A stretch of DNA of 64,000 bases, from positions 488,562 to 552,561 of the forward strand of contig NZ_JALIQP010000004.1 in NCBI RefSeq assembly GCF_023566055.1. Direction: 5' to 3'. This DNA is from Halosolutus amylolyticus (GTDB lineage Archaea; Halobacteriota; Halobacteria; Halobacteriales; Natrialbaceae). Below are positions 1-8,801 of this stretch, one piece after another. How positions within the stretch are numbered: position 1 is the first letter of the stretch; every line of letters begins with the position of its first letter. The position numbers and the translations under genes are program-made. The notes under the pieces were generated by a model. It was not told where the DNA came from. It worked only from the letters and a program-made list of their open reading frames with translations, and did no database searches.

Positions 1-1
1 C

Positions 2-892
2 GACGTCTACCCGGACGATATCGTCGAAGAGGTGAAACCGTACTTCGAGGCAGCGCTGGAGGGCGAGGCGAATTCGTTCGAGGCCGAGTATCACGATCGA
101 AGGCTGTTCGCCTACACCTTGCCCGTCAGAAATGATGCCGGAGAGGTGTTTGCGGGGATGCTCGTCGTACAAGACGTCACCGAACGTCGGGAGTATCAGC
201 GCCAACTCGAGGCGTCGAACGAGCGCCTCGAACAGTTCGCCTACGCCGCCTCCCACGACCTCCAAGAGCCACTGCGGATGGTGACGAGCTACCTCCAGTT
301 GATCGAGAATCGGTACGGCGATGCGCTCGACGAGGACGGCGAAGAGTTCCTCGAGTTCGCCGTCGACGGAGCCGAGCGGATGCGCGAGATGATCGATGGG
401 CTGCTCGAGTACTCGCGCGTCGACACGCGTGGCGATCCGTTCGAACCGGTCGACCTGAACGACGTTCTCGAAGACGTGCACGAAGATCTGCAAATGCGGA
501 TCGACGAGAGCGACGCCGAGATCACGACCGACGACCTCCCTTGCGTAGATGGCGACGACAGCCAGTTGCGCCAGGTCTTCCAGAACCTGCTGAGTAATGC
601 GATCGAGTACAGCGGGGACGAGTCACCGCAGATCGACATTTCCGCCACGCGTGATGAGGAACAGTGGATCGTTTCGATTCAGGACGAAGGGATTGGGATC
701 GATCCTGATGAACAGGAGCGTATCTTCGAGGTGTTCCAGCGACTGCATACACCTGAGGAACACTCGGGGACAGGCATCGGACTCGCGCTGTGTCGTCGGA
801 TCGTCGAGCGCCACGACGGCGAGATCTGGGTCGACTCCGAACCCGCCGAGGGATCGACGTTTTCGTTTACCCTTCCGGCTGTCGATACCTGA
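2..892 (+). CDS. PAS-type sensor histidine kinase, C-terminal part (5' end outside window)
   Basis: The reading frame is open from base 2, so the true start lies upstream; a GTG at 32 is an internal codon. The product is the end of a PAS domain (about residues 1-60, ending in the DVTERREYQ linker), a HisKA dimerisation domain with the H-box SHDLQEPLR, and a HATPase_c domain with N-box NLLSNAIEYS, G1 box DEGIGID and G2 box GTGIGLALCRRI. All catalytic boxes are intact. It is a cytoplasmic sensor kinase that autophosphorylates on the H-box histidine. The partner receiver protein is not visible here. The stop TGA is at 890-892. Confidence 0.93.
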   Translation, partial: DVYPDDIVEEVKPYFEAALEGEANSFEAEYHDRRLFAYTLPVRNDAGEVFAGMLVVQDVTERREYQRQLEASNERLEQFAYAASHDLQEPLRMVTSYLQLIENRYGDALDEDGEEFLEFAVDGAERMREMIDGLLEYSRVDTRGDPFEPVDLNDVLEDVHEDLQMRIDESDAEITTDDLPCVDGDDSQLRQVFQNLLSNAIEYSGDESPQIDISATRDEEQWIVSIQDEGIGIDPDEQERIFEVFQRLHTPEEHSGTGIGLALCRRIVERHDGEIWVDSEPAEGSTFSFTLPAVDT

Positions 893-940
893 ACGGTCTG
901 TGCTGACGTCGCCATCCTCGCTAATGCATGGTCAGAGAAC

Positions 941-965
941 GCTACATTCGCGCTGTGTGTCTTGC
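941..965 (-). repeat. dispersed IS-end repeat, copy A
   Basis: Read on the minus strand this carries the core CACAGCGCGAATGT found at about ten sites in the window. It resembles the terminal sequence of the IS5-type element at 56.9 kb. No element is attached to it here. Confidence 0.5.
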
Positions 966-1011
966 GGGGTGTGACGAGAGATCGATTTTCTGTCGGTAGG
1001 GGCGTGCGATA

Positions 1012-1029
1012 TACAGAGCATGAGTTCCG
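1012..1029 (+). repeat. dispersed repeat CAGAGCATGAGTTC, copy 1
   Basis: CAGAGCATGAGTTC also occurs at 2141, and at 60634 with one change. Its reverse complement is the outer end of the decayed IS5-like element (3814-3831). Confidence 0.5.
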
Positions 1030-1091
1030 AACGTCGATCGGCTTTATTTCGCCCTTTCGTCTCTGATATCCCCGGGAGAGAACCTGCGAAC

Positions 1092-1292
1092 TTAGCGGAG
1101 TTGGCGATACGCACGAAGGAGAAGCGAAGCTGCTGTCCCAATACCGGGGATGCGCGAGGAGATCGCGGCGGCACCAAGCAGTAAGAGACCACTTGTCCGG
1201 CGGCCTTTCGCAAATTCCAGCGTCGCATCGATCAGTGTCGTCACAGTGCTTGCGCTTTTGAGCACGTCTGCCCGGTCACCTGTTGTTACCAT
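1092..1292 (-). CDS. small hypothetical membrane-associated protein (66 aa)
   Basis: This 66-residue protein has a polar, charged first half (TGDRADVLKSASTVTTLIDATLEF) and a hydrophobic glycine/alanine-rich stretch (SGLLLLGAAAIS, residues about 34-46), then a second weakly hydrophobic segment before a basic tail. It may be a small membrane-anchored protein. Composition and GC-rich third positions look coding. I do not recognise a named family. The gene stands alone, convergent with the sensor kinase. Confidence 0.55.
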   Translation of the reverse strand: MVTTGDRADVLKSASTVTTLIDATLEFAKGRRTSGLLLLGAAAISSRIPGIGTAASLLLRAYRQLR

Positions 1293-1437
1293 TGGGTTCG
1301 GATGAAACGACGCTCTCTATCGAGAAAACACGGTAGGCCTGCGCCTGCCAGGAAGCGATACGGTAGTCCCGACTCCGTTCTGTGTTCCCCCTGCACTGAG
1401 CGTTCAGCCTTCTGTATTGATTGTCCTCTCGGTCCGT

Positions 1438-1463
1438 ACCACATTCGCACTGTGGAACAAGCA
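1438..1463 (-). repeat. dispersed IS-end repeat, copy B (degenerate)
   Basis: On the minus strand this reads TTCCACAGTGCGAATGTGGT, one mismatch from the core CACAGCGCGAATGT. The surrounding 1293-1580 interval has open frames on both strands but none with haloarchaeal amino-acid bias, so no gene is called there. Confidence 0.4.
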
Positions 1464-1580
1464 CACCTCTGTGACCACCGACATCGAGTCGGACGGGACG
1501 TGATCTTCCCATCACGCACGTTGTTCGGCGTTGCTGAGCGTCACTACAGAACGGGAATTCTCAGATCTGAACGCCCGTGA

Positions 1581-1775
1581 TTACATCCGAGTCGCTTCCT
1601 TCGCTTCTTCGGCGTGTTCGAGCGCGTACTCCAACTGTCGGCGGTGAACCGCTTCCAGTTCGTCCACATCCGCGTCGGTGAGTCTCGTCGTCACGACCAC
1701 GCCTGGGAGACTCGTCTTCAGTTGTGAACCACGCGTCTCAAGCATCTCCTCTGGGGTAAAGTCATCCATCGACAT
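1581..1775 (-). CDS. small hypothetical acidic protein (64 aa)
   Basis: The start was set at the MSMDDF methionine (1775); the open frame extends nine codons further, to 1802, but that extension is not acidic. The protein is hydrophilic and acidic, with a central TSLPGVVVTTRLTDADVDELEAVHRRQLEYALEHAEEA stretch predicted to be helical. The composition is typical of short haloarchaeal cytosolic proteins. No family is recognised and there is no operon partner. Confidence 0.6.
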   Translation of the reverse strand: MSMDDFTPEEMLETRGSQLKTSLPGVVVTTRLTDADVDELEAVHRRQLEYALEHAEEAKEATRM

Positions 1776-2139
1776 CGGTCCTGATAGGGGCGCTTGAAGC
1801 ATCTACGTTTGCCCTTCGACGAGACGATGGGGGTTCAGGGAGATGATTCACGTGATCGAGATGCACGCTGTATTCAATACCCGATTAAAATATTCCCGGC
1901 CGCTGTCAGAAGGCGTGTATTGAATAGAGTGCTCTGTAGGATCACTAGACTGCGTCGACTTTGGAGCAATCGGGCCCGATTAATTGCGAGTACATATTGC
2001 CGAATATTTTCCAGGTGCTGATGGCTGGATGAACAGATTCCTGCAAAATCAAGAGACAGCAGTGGATTCCAGAGACTAGTCCAGTGGTTAACTGCTCTCC
2101 GACGATGGTAGGCTAATCACAGCGTCGTCTAGCGATCCT

Positions 2140-2160
2140 GCAGAGCATGAGTTCAGCGCG
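2140..2160 (+). repeat. dispersed repeat CAGAGCATGAGTTC, copy 2
   Basis: GCAGAGCATGAGTTCAGCG is the reverse complement of the outer end of the decayed IS5-like element at 3.8 kb, with one difference at the last bases. Confidence 0.5.
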
Positions 2161-2370
2161 ATAACACCCGTTCAGCGTGTCCTGGCCGGCGGATTCGACG
2201 TCATTATGGGTTCTGAATCCATCCTCTGTCATTGTTTTACCAGAACGTTATATATTCTTTGCGGACAGTTATATCAGGATAAACGGGAGAACGAGGCGTC
2301 TCACCGCTCAATTCGTACGCGAACAGAATGCTACGAGTTTTGCCACGTATTGATAACGACGATGGGACCT

Positions 2371-2395
2371 TGCTGAATACATAGCGCGAATGTAA
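2371..2395 (+). repeat. dispersed IS-end repeat, copy C
   Basis: TGCTGAATACATAGCGCGAA matches the left end of the IS5-type element (TGCTGAATACACAGCGC at 56.89 kb) apart from one base. The shared tail GCGCGAATGT continues as in copies D, E and H. Confidence 0.55.
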
Positions 2396-2600
2396 TATCT
2401 GGCGCTGCTCAACAACTAGGGGCTCGTTTGTCTGATGGAATCCATCGTAACTTACGGAGCAGATTTCATCATCGAATCAATACTATCATCTTGTCATGAC
2501 ATAATTTCTAATCACCGCCATCGTATTATATGGGGCGCTGATGTGCGAGAGTGTGAGTCGGTCCCATCCACTGCATGGGGCACTCAGAGAGACATGCGCC

Positions 2601-3731
2601 ATGAGCGATAAGACACACCACACGACGAGGAAATCGGATGCCGAACCGGTGCGGGCAACCCGCCGCACCGCACTTCGCGGGGCGGGTCTCGCCGGCTTAC
2701 TCGCGATGGGCGGCGCCAGCGCCACTGCCAGCCAACACTCCCCGGAGGCGAATACACACCAGGCTGAAAACGAGACAGAAGATGGCGAGCCAGTCCCGGT
2801 AACGTGGGAGAACTACCCGCGCGCAGAGTCCGACACGTACCTCGCACGATACGCCGAACTGGGCGGGTTCGGAGCGTTCTATCACCTCCGAGAACTGGTC
2901 CCCATCGACGAGCAGGACGTCATCCAGATGAATCGTGATACGCTCTACTCGGCTGGCGTCTTCGACCTGACCGAGCCTGTCACCGTCACCCAACCGGATA
3001 CCGGCGACCGCTACCAGTTGCTGATCGTCATCAATCAAGACAACTACTTGCGGGGATCGTCCACGACCGCCGGCGAATACACGCTGACACAGGACGAAGT
3101 CGGGACGCGGTACTGTCTGGTCCTGGTCCGCACGTTATTCGATCCGAACGATCCGGACGACATCGAGACCGTCCACACCATCCAGGACGAGATCACGGCA
3201 AGTCAGGAATCGACCGGGACGTTCGAGATCCCCAACTGGGATCAGGAATCGCTCGAGGGAATCCGGGAGGCGCTCATCACAGTCGGAGAGACGATGGACG
3301 ACTCCCGGGGCGTGTGGGGCGACGCCGACGAGATCGATCCTGTCAAGCATTTCCTCGGCACCGCGATCGCCTGGGGCGGAAGTCCGGAGACGGACGAGTT
3401 CGTCCTCTGGCGAACGCCCGAACGGAACGACGGCGACACGCCATATACGCTCACCGTCGACGACGTCCCCGTCGACGGGTACTGGTCGGTCACCGTCTAC
3501 AACAGCGACTGGTACCTCGAGGAAAACGAGTACGACGCGTACTCGATCAACAACGTAACCGCAGAGCGAGACGACGACGGCAGCGTCACGATTCACTTCG
3601 GTGGTGATCCCGACCAGCCGAACTTCCTCTACACGCCAGAGCGGTGGAACTATACGGTCCGACTCTACGAGCCGCGCGAAGCGATCCTCGACGGGAGCTA
3701 TCAGTTCCCCGAAGTCCAGCCTGTCGAGTAA
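2601..3731 (+). CDS. Tat-exported DUF1254/DUF1214 family protein
   Basis: The start was chosen at MSDKTHH (2601); upstream codons in frame lack haloarchaeal bias. Residues about 20-45 form a twin-arginine signal (RRTALRG followed by AGLAGLLAMGGASATA), so the protein is exported folded. The mature part carries the DUF1254 signature (NRDTLYSAGVFDL, about residue 125) and a C-terminal DUF1214 domain (GYWSVTVYN ... YSINN ... DGSVTIHFGG ... VRLYEPREAILDGSYQ). At 376 residues it is of usual length for this two-domain family, whose biochemical role is unsettled. It stands alone on the plus strand, just before the IS graveyard. Confidence 0.88.
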   Translation: MSDKTHHTTRKSDAEPVRATRRTALRGAGLAGLLAMGGASATASQHSPEANTHQAENETEDGEPVPVTWENYPRAESDTYLARYAELGGFGAFYHLRELVPIDEQDVIQMNRDTLYSAGVFDLTEPVTVTQPDTGDRYQLLIVINQDNYLRGSSTTAGEYTLTQDEVGTRYCLVLVRTLFDPNDPDDIETVHTIQDEITASQESTGTFEIPNWDQESLEGIREALITVGETMDDSRGVWGDADEIDPVKHFLGTAIAWGGSPETDEFVLWRTPERNDGDTPYTLTVDDVPVDGYWSVTVYNSDWYLEENEYDAYSINNVTAERDDDGSVTIHFGGDPDQPNFLYTPERWNYTVRLYEPREAILDGSYQFPEVQPVE

Positions 3732-3811
3732 CAAGGGCGCGGCCATCGATGTTCTGGCGACTGAACCGGCGTGACTCGACCGTCGCTCGTCTTCCGCTTC
3801 GCACTGACGGT

Positions 3812-4802
3812 CGTGCTGAACTCATGCTCTGGGCCTTATTTAGACGCCTACTTTCATCGGTCAAAGCCCCCGATGGCGCGTTCGATGTTCCGCACCGCCG
3901 ATTTCATGACAAGTTCGCAGAACTGACAGTATCAGATTCCCGACCACAGCGTCTCACCGTACCGACGGCGTAATCCGAAAACCACCGACTCAGCGTTCGG
4001 GCGTTGGTGATACGTCCGATCATCGATCAAGAGGTTCCTCACGTGGCCACGCAAATCCATCACTCTCGTCGGGATAAGCGGTGTGATACCTTCCGCCCGC
4101 AGTTTCGTGCGAAATGCCTCCCAGTCGTAGCCCTTATCGGCAGCAACGGCGGTCAACACGTCGAGGTTCCGCATCAGAACCTGTCAACCAATCTGTGTAT
4201 CGTGCGGTTGTTTCATCGAACAGTGTGTATCGAGGATCGTACTGGTCTCGAAATCGACGAGCAGCGTGGTCTTTACCGCCTCGAACGTGTAATCGGTGCG
4301 TTTGGCGTAGTGCTGGCTGGCTTGGATGCGATCAACGCCGGTTGTATCGATTGCCTGAACATCATCGAGTTCGTACAAATCAACCGAAGAATCGAGGATC
4401 ATTTGCCATCGTTCTATTGGGGTCTCCTGCTCTCGCGAACACACTGTCGAGAAGTGGAGGAGCGTTTCATTCGTCCAACCGAGTGATTTCGTCACCCTCG
4501 GCATTTCTCGCAGGACATCCAGCAGCTTCCTGTAAGGATGGCCGAGATACTCCTTAAGCCCCTGTACGGCGAGAATCACCCAATCGGCATAGCCCTCTTT
4601 TCCTGGTCAATAGGCCGGAGCCGGCCGGCCACGACGGCTTTTTGAGCGAACGATACAACCGTCTTCGTGAAGCAGTCGGTCTTGGTTTGCACACCCAATC
4701 TGTCCCGCTTCACTTCCTAGCAATTTGGTATTTTCCTAGATCTACTAGCAAGTCGACACCAGCTTCTCGGACGTCTCACTTCCCGGAACGGATCGTCTAA
4801 AC
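3812..4802 (-). mobile_element. decayed IS5-like insertion sequence
   Basis: The left end reads CGTGCTGAACTCATGCTCTG (3813) followed by TTATTTAGACGCC, closely matching the ends of the intact element at 56.9 kb (GTGCTGAATACACAGCGC ... TGTTTAGACGCC). The right end is probably CGTCTAAAC at 4794-4802, directly abutting the next element at 4803. The transposase inside is broken. Confidence 0.6.
3854..4690 (-). pseudogene. IS5-like transposase pseudogene
   Basis: Homologous from end to end to the transposase at 56979-57809; aligned blocks include HCSMKQPHDTQ, ADKxYDW and AVRNIE. Reading 5' to 3' on the minus strand I see three lesions. A one-base frameshift lies near 4604 (PIDQEK to GYADWV). An in-frame TGA at 4184-4186 replaces the Arg codon of the GRQVL block. 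A second in-frame TGA near 3930 lies just before the QFRELV block. The DDE residues lie on different open segments, so no active enzyme can be made. Confidence 0.85.
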
Positions 4803-5543
4803 GGAACTGTCTAGTTCTGCACCTCCGCAACTGGCACTTTTCCGTCAAGGGCTTGATGCGGTCTATGATGGTTGTAGTAATGTACGAGCTGTTCAAGCCA
4901 CTTGCGGACGCTCGCCCGACTGGCCATCCATGAATTATAGAAGCAGTCGATTCGCATTTTGAGGGTGTGAAACTACTTTTCGATAAGGTTTCGGTCGGTA
5001 TAGTTGACCCGACTGCTCAGTCCAACTCGGGAGGGCAGTCCGATAGCCACATTGATCGACGAGAAACTCAGCCCGGAAAGATCGTGTTTTTCGCGGAGTT
5101 TCTGCAGAAACGCAGCCGCCGGACCGGGATCATGTAGATCAAACAACACAACGTCGAGAATCAACTTTGTCTCGAGGTCTATTGCAGCATACAACCAAGA
5201 CCACTCGCCGTTGATTTTGACAGTGGTTTCGTCGACAGTGACCTGCGATGGCGAAGCCATCGTCGGGTCGCGTCTGCTGTCAGCTAGCCGATGAATCCAG
5301 TTCCAAACGGCTCCGTGAGAGCGTTCAACGCCTAATTCAGCGAGAATCGTTGTTGTCTCTCGAAGGGAACAACCAGTCTGGTGGAGGCGGACGGCGACGC
5401 CCGTCAGGGCGTTCGCCGTCCGCTCGTCCTCTCAAGATTCTTCTAAATCCGCCTTATAGCTCTCGCCGAGCAGGTCTGCGAGCATCAACCAACTCGACTT
5501 TACGACCTGCTCACTTCTCAAACTGGCTCAACTAGACAGTGCC
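4803..5543 (-). mobile_element. decayed IS6-family insertion sequence
   Basis: The terminal inverted repeats are GGAACTGTCTAGTT (4803-4816) and AACTAGACAGTGCC (5530-5543), 13 of 14 matched. The element of 741 bp is a normal size for a haloarchaeal IS6-family member. No target duplication is seen; the left end abuts the IS5-like remnant. Confidence 0.8.
4811..5485 (-). pseudogene. IS6-family transposase pseudogene
   Basis: The frame can be followed from MLADLLGESYKADLEES (5485) through the helix-turn-helix region (LHQTGCSLRETTTILAELGV) and the first catalytic aspartate (VTVDETTVKINGEWSWLYAAID) to NYTDRNLIEK, FHTLKMRID and HHRPHQALDG, ending in TAG at 4811. Lesions: a TGG to TGA change at codon 18; a pair of compensating frameshifts around the second aspartate (FLVD is in another frame); and a TAG after NLIEK near 4973. 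The gene is dead. Confidence 0.87.
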
Positions 5544-6311
5544 ACTGCCGCTTACTTCCCCCGGTCAGCAGGACCCAGTATGAGACGAACTTCTGAGCCG
5601 AATGACCTCTAGGCGACGACCGACATCGAGTGTCTCCCGATGGCCGACGGCTACCCCAGTTTCGCTGATCACGACGAGGGTGTCTCACCCCCCGACCCAC
5701 AGCTGGGAGACTCCCCATGCTGATCGCGACGATCTCCTCCTGACGGTCAGTCACTTACCGACGATGACCCGCCTCTCGACCAGTGTCAACTTCACCTAGA
5801 AATCGATGGCTGTAGACCACCACAATTCCACCGGGATTCGTCCCTCAGAATCGGCCACGAATCGGCCGCGTTGAGACTACAGGTGACCACCGGTTCCCAC
5901 CACCGACGTCAGTGGTCGACTGGTCAGGATTCTCGCTTCGATTCGCCCTGCAGATGCGGCGTCGAATCCGCCGCTCTTTCATCATCGATGCCGACTCGAT
6001 TCGGGCCCAATATCCGGCTCCGAATAAGCCACGTCTGACCCCTTGGTCACAGGGGACCGACTCGACCCGAGATCGCGACGATGACTCGCCCCGGTTCGCC
6101 GTCGATCATGGCGAAAGCTCCAGCGGTTGTATCACTTCTTTGAGAACGGTGGTGAGGTCGTCCGGTCACTGGCCGATCGGCGACCACAGACGCGGCGGGA
6201 CACCGCTTCTTGATACACAGCAAGGCGCAGACATTCGACCTCGTCTCCACGAACTCGAAGTACGGGTTGATCTGGCGACAGTATCAATATTTGCTCAAGG
6301 GGGAAATGTGG
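5544..6311. other. gene-poor interval
   Basis: About 770 bases with several short open frames on both strands, none with acidic haloarchaeal composition or a recognisable motif. A short stretch near 5620-5720 (MADGYPSFADHDEGVSPPDP) has coding-like bias but is stopped at once, so it may be a gene remnant. Confidence 0.45.
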
Positions 6312-6422
6312 CTAAGGTCTGTCATCTCGAGCAGGATTGCTCCCGCAGTTGGGACACTCGTTCCCTGCTTTTCGGACTTCCGAGATTGTAAGTTCGTATC
6401 CGCAGTTGGAACAGTCCATCAT
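6312..6422 (-). CDS. double-CxxC zinc-ribbon microprotein (36 aa)
   Basis: The minus strand from ATG 6422 (or the adjacent ATG at 6419) encodes 36 residues with two zinc knuckles, CSNCG at residue 4 and CPNCG at about residue 23, separated by the acidic spacer YELTISEVRKAGNE. The CxxCG pairs and size match the small CPxCG-related zinc-finger proteins known to be abundant in haloarchaea. It reads cleanly to a TAG stop. The surrounding DNA is gene-poor and full of IS debris, so it could also be the tail of a lost gene; the intact start and both knuckles argue for a real microprotein. Confidence 0.6.
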   Translation of the reverse strand: MMDCSNCGYELTISEVRKAGNECPNCGSNPARDDRP

Positions 6423-6489
6423 TTACGTATTGTTTGGTAGATGTCGATGTCTGTAAACGCTTCGTCGTTACGTGTGGCTGAAAGGGTGT

Positions 6490-7152
6490 TGCGTGGAATT
6501 GACCGGCACTGATCCCGGTGCGTTCACCGATTTGATTTCGACGTTGGCAGCACTGCTCGACTCCGAAAAGACGACGACCCGAATCAACGTTGTCTAAGTC
6601 CTCTCGAAGATCGCCGCGGAGTCTCCGGAGGAGGTAAAATCGGTTGTCCTGCAACTCGTCGGCAACATCGCCAGCGAAGACAAACCCGACCAGGTCAACG
6701 CGCTCTCGGCGTTCGGATCCATCGTCTCGTCGTACTCTGATGGGGCTGTCGGGGCGACTGACGAAATCGCCAACACCATCTCGACGGGTGAGTTTACGAA
6801 CGTCCAAGCGAACGCCGTTGGCGTTCTCAGCGACATCGGGGCCGAATGCTCGGACGCGGTTGTCGACCACATACCGGTCCTGTGACGAGTATCGAGAGCG
6901 GCGACGAATACCTGGCAGGGAACGCCGCCGTGGAAATCGTCACGTTCGCCGCCGAGGAACCCGACGCCGTGGAGGACTGGATTCCCGCCCTCGTAGAACA
7001 CCTGGACCATCCGACACCAGTCGTCCGTCGGAACGTCTGCAAAGCGCTTGGCCATCTGGAGGTCACCATTGTGGTTAATCAACTCTCATTGGTGGCCGAC
7101 TCAGACCCCGACGACGGTGTGCAGGAAACCGCTTCGTGGGCAGTCGGTCAGC
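6490..7152 (+). pseudogene. HEAT-repeat protein, truncated and frameshifted
   Basis: The plus strand encodes tandem alpha-helical HEAT-like repeats: FTDLISTLAALLDSEKTTTRINVV, VLSKIAAESPEEV, NALSAFGSIVSSY and NAVGVLSDIG, then in a second frame AAVEIVTFAAEEPDAV and VVRRNVCKALGHLEV. There is an in-frame TAA at about 6595 where a Gln is expected. A frameshift near 6885 follows the TGA after DHIPVL. The 5' end (before about 6490) and the 3' end (running into the convergent MmsA gene) are both missing. HEAT repeats bind proteins; the partner is unknown. Confidence 0.7.
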
Positions 7153-8631
7153 TCAGGACTGATCCGGCCACCGCTCGATGTAGCTCATTTTGTCCGTGTA
7201 GAAGTTGACAAGGTCCGAGCCCTGGGCATGGAGGTCGCCGAAGAACGAGTCCTTGCGTCCCCCGAACGCAAAGAACGCCATCGGTGCGGCCGTGCCAACG
7301 TTCACGCCCAGGTTCCCGGCCTCCACTTCGCATTTGAACCGACTAGCCTTGTGGCCGCTGTCAGTGAACAGACTCGCGGCGTTGCCGAAGTCGCTCCGGT
7401 TGACGACATCGACGGCCTCATCGAAGTCCTCGACGCGGACCAGTCCTACGATAGGACCGAAGTGCTCCTCGCGGACGATGGTCATCTCCGGCGATACCTC
7501 GCCGAACAGCGACGGACCAACGAAGTTTCCGTCCTCGTAGCCATCGACAGCCACGTCGCGCCCGTCGACGAGAAGCTTAGCACCCTCATCCACGCCAGAC
7601 TGGATGTATCTCCTGATCGTCTCCTCGTGGTCGGCGCTGATGATCGCGCCTATGTCGACTCCGTCGTCGAGGCCGTACCCGACAGTCTGGTCGCGCATCT
7701 TCGCGACCATCTCGTCGGCGAACGCGTCATAGACCGAGTCCTCGACAACGACGACGTCGTTCGAGAGACAGCGCTCACCAGCACAGGCACAGGCTGAAGA
7801 GACCGTCTTTTCGGCAGCGTATGAGAGGTCGGTGCTCTCGGTGACGATGACGTGGTTCTTCGCGCCGCCCTGGGCCTGGACGCGCTTCCCATTTGCCGCC
7901 GCCGTCTCGTAGATGTGGCGGGCGACCGGCGTGCTGCCGACGAACGAGACGCCCACGATACCTGGGTGGGCGAGAATTTCGTTCACGGTGTCGGGCCCAC
8001 CGTTGAGCAATTGGACGACACCATCCGGGAAGCCGGCCTGGTCTACTAGCTCGAAGATACGCTGGGTAACGAGGGGATCCTGTTCGCTGGGTTTCAGGAT
8101 GAAGGCGTTGCCCGAAGCGACGGCATGGGGGAGGAACCACAGCGAGATCATCGCCGGGAAATTAAACGGCGTGATGCCGACGAACGTTCCGAGTGGCTCA
8201 CGGACGGCACTCTCGTCAATGTCGGGTGCGGCGTTGGCGAGCGTGCCGGCTTGCTGGAGGCGCGGCATTCCACAGGCCACCTCCACGTTCTCGATACCGC
8301 GGCGAAGTTCGCCCCGGGCCTCGGCGCGAGTCTTGCCGTGCTCGCGGACCAGAAGTTCGGCGAGTTCGCCGATGTGCTCCTCGAGCAACGACTTCAGTCG
8401 GAACAGCGGCTGGATGCGGTCCTCGACGGCGGTGTTTCTCCAGTCGTTGTATGCTTCGTTCGCCGCGTCGACGGCCGCGTCGAGGTCCGTTGCATCGCTG
8501 AACGGGATCGTCGCCAGTCGCTCTCCGGTCGCAGGGTTGGTCACCGGCTGGCTGTCCCGCCCGGCCGGTTTCTGCCACGAGCCGTCCACATAGTTCTGTA
8601 CCTCGCCGTCAGCGCTCAGGCTTGCTAGCAT
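7153..8631 (-). CDS. mmsA: CoA-acylating methylmalonate/malonate-semialdehyde dehydrogenase (MmsA type)
   Basis: The 492-residue protein starts at MLASLSADG (8631); the 30 codons upstream in frame have no homology-like content. It has the ALDH fold with the MmsA hallmarks: ITPFNFPAMISLWFLP, VGSTPVARHIYETAAANGKRVQAQGGAKNH and the catalytic cysteine in CACAGERC. MmsA enzymes convert (methyl)malonate semialdehyde plus CoA and NAD to propionyl- or acetyl-CoA with CO2 release, and close valine, beta-alanine and inositol pathways. A TATA-like box 35 bases upstream implies its own promoter. The next gene in the same direction is the COG4091 oxidoreductase, which suggests that MmsA takes the end product of this island. 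Confidence 0.9.
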   Translation of the reverse strand: MLASLSADGEVQNYVDGSWQKPAGRDSQPVTNPATGERLATIPFSDATDLDAAVDAANEAYNDWRNTAVEDRIQPLFRLKSLLEEHIGELAELLVREHGKTRAEARGELRRGIENVEVACGMPRLQQAGTLANAAPDIDESAVREPLGTFVGITPFNFPAMISLWFLPHAVASGNAFILKPSEQDPLVTQRIFELVDQAGFPDGVVQLLNGGPDTVNEILAHPGIVGVSFVGSTPVARHIYETAAANGKRVQAQGGAKNHVIVTESTDLSYAAEKTVSSACACAGERCLSNDVVVVEDSVYDAFADEMVAKMRDQTVGYGLDDGVDIGAIISADHEETIRRYIQSGVDEGAKLLVDGRDVAVDGYEDGNFVGPSLFGEVSPEMTIVREEHFGPIVGLVRVEDFDEAVDVVNRSDFGNAASLFTDSGHKASRFKCEVEAGNLGVNVGTAAPMAFFAFGGRKDSFFGDLHAQGSDLVNFYTDKMSYIERWPDQS

Positions 8632-8660
8632 CACTGGTGATTCAAGTGAAGTAGGGAACA

Positions 8661-8673
8661 ATAATAAATTTTC
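8661..8673 (-). promoter_or_regulatory. TATA box for the MmsA gene
   Basis: The minus strand reads AAATTTATTAT about 33 bases before the ATG at 8631, giving a predicted transcript with a very short leader. Confidence 0.45.
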
Positions 8674-8801
8674 GGCCAGTAAAGAAGAGACGGTCGACGG
8701 ACCGACCGCTGTTCGACGCACATGTACCCGTGCTTCGATTCACCTCGCCAGAGACGGTCCGGGACACTGGCGCACTCGTCGTGTTCGAACGGCAGTCCCT
8801 C

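Larger units (their letters stand above)
1803..2600. other. gene-poor interval with two dispersed repeats
   Basis: No credible gene is seen in about 800 bases. The AT content is higher than in the flanks. It holds GCAGAGCATGAGTTCAGCG at 2140 and TGCTGAATACATAGCGCGAATGT at 2371, both members of the IS-end repeat family. This is probably where insertion sequences came and left. Confidence 0.6.

Noticed and set aside
1302..1580. Plus-strand open frame of 92 codons
   Set aside because: Basic and cysteine-rich product without haloarchaeal acidity; the same bases are open on the minus strand as well. It contains a copy of the IS-end repeat.
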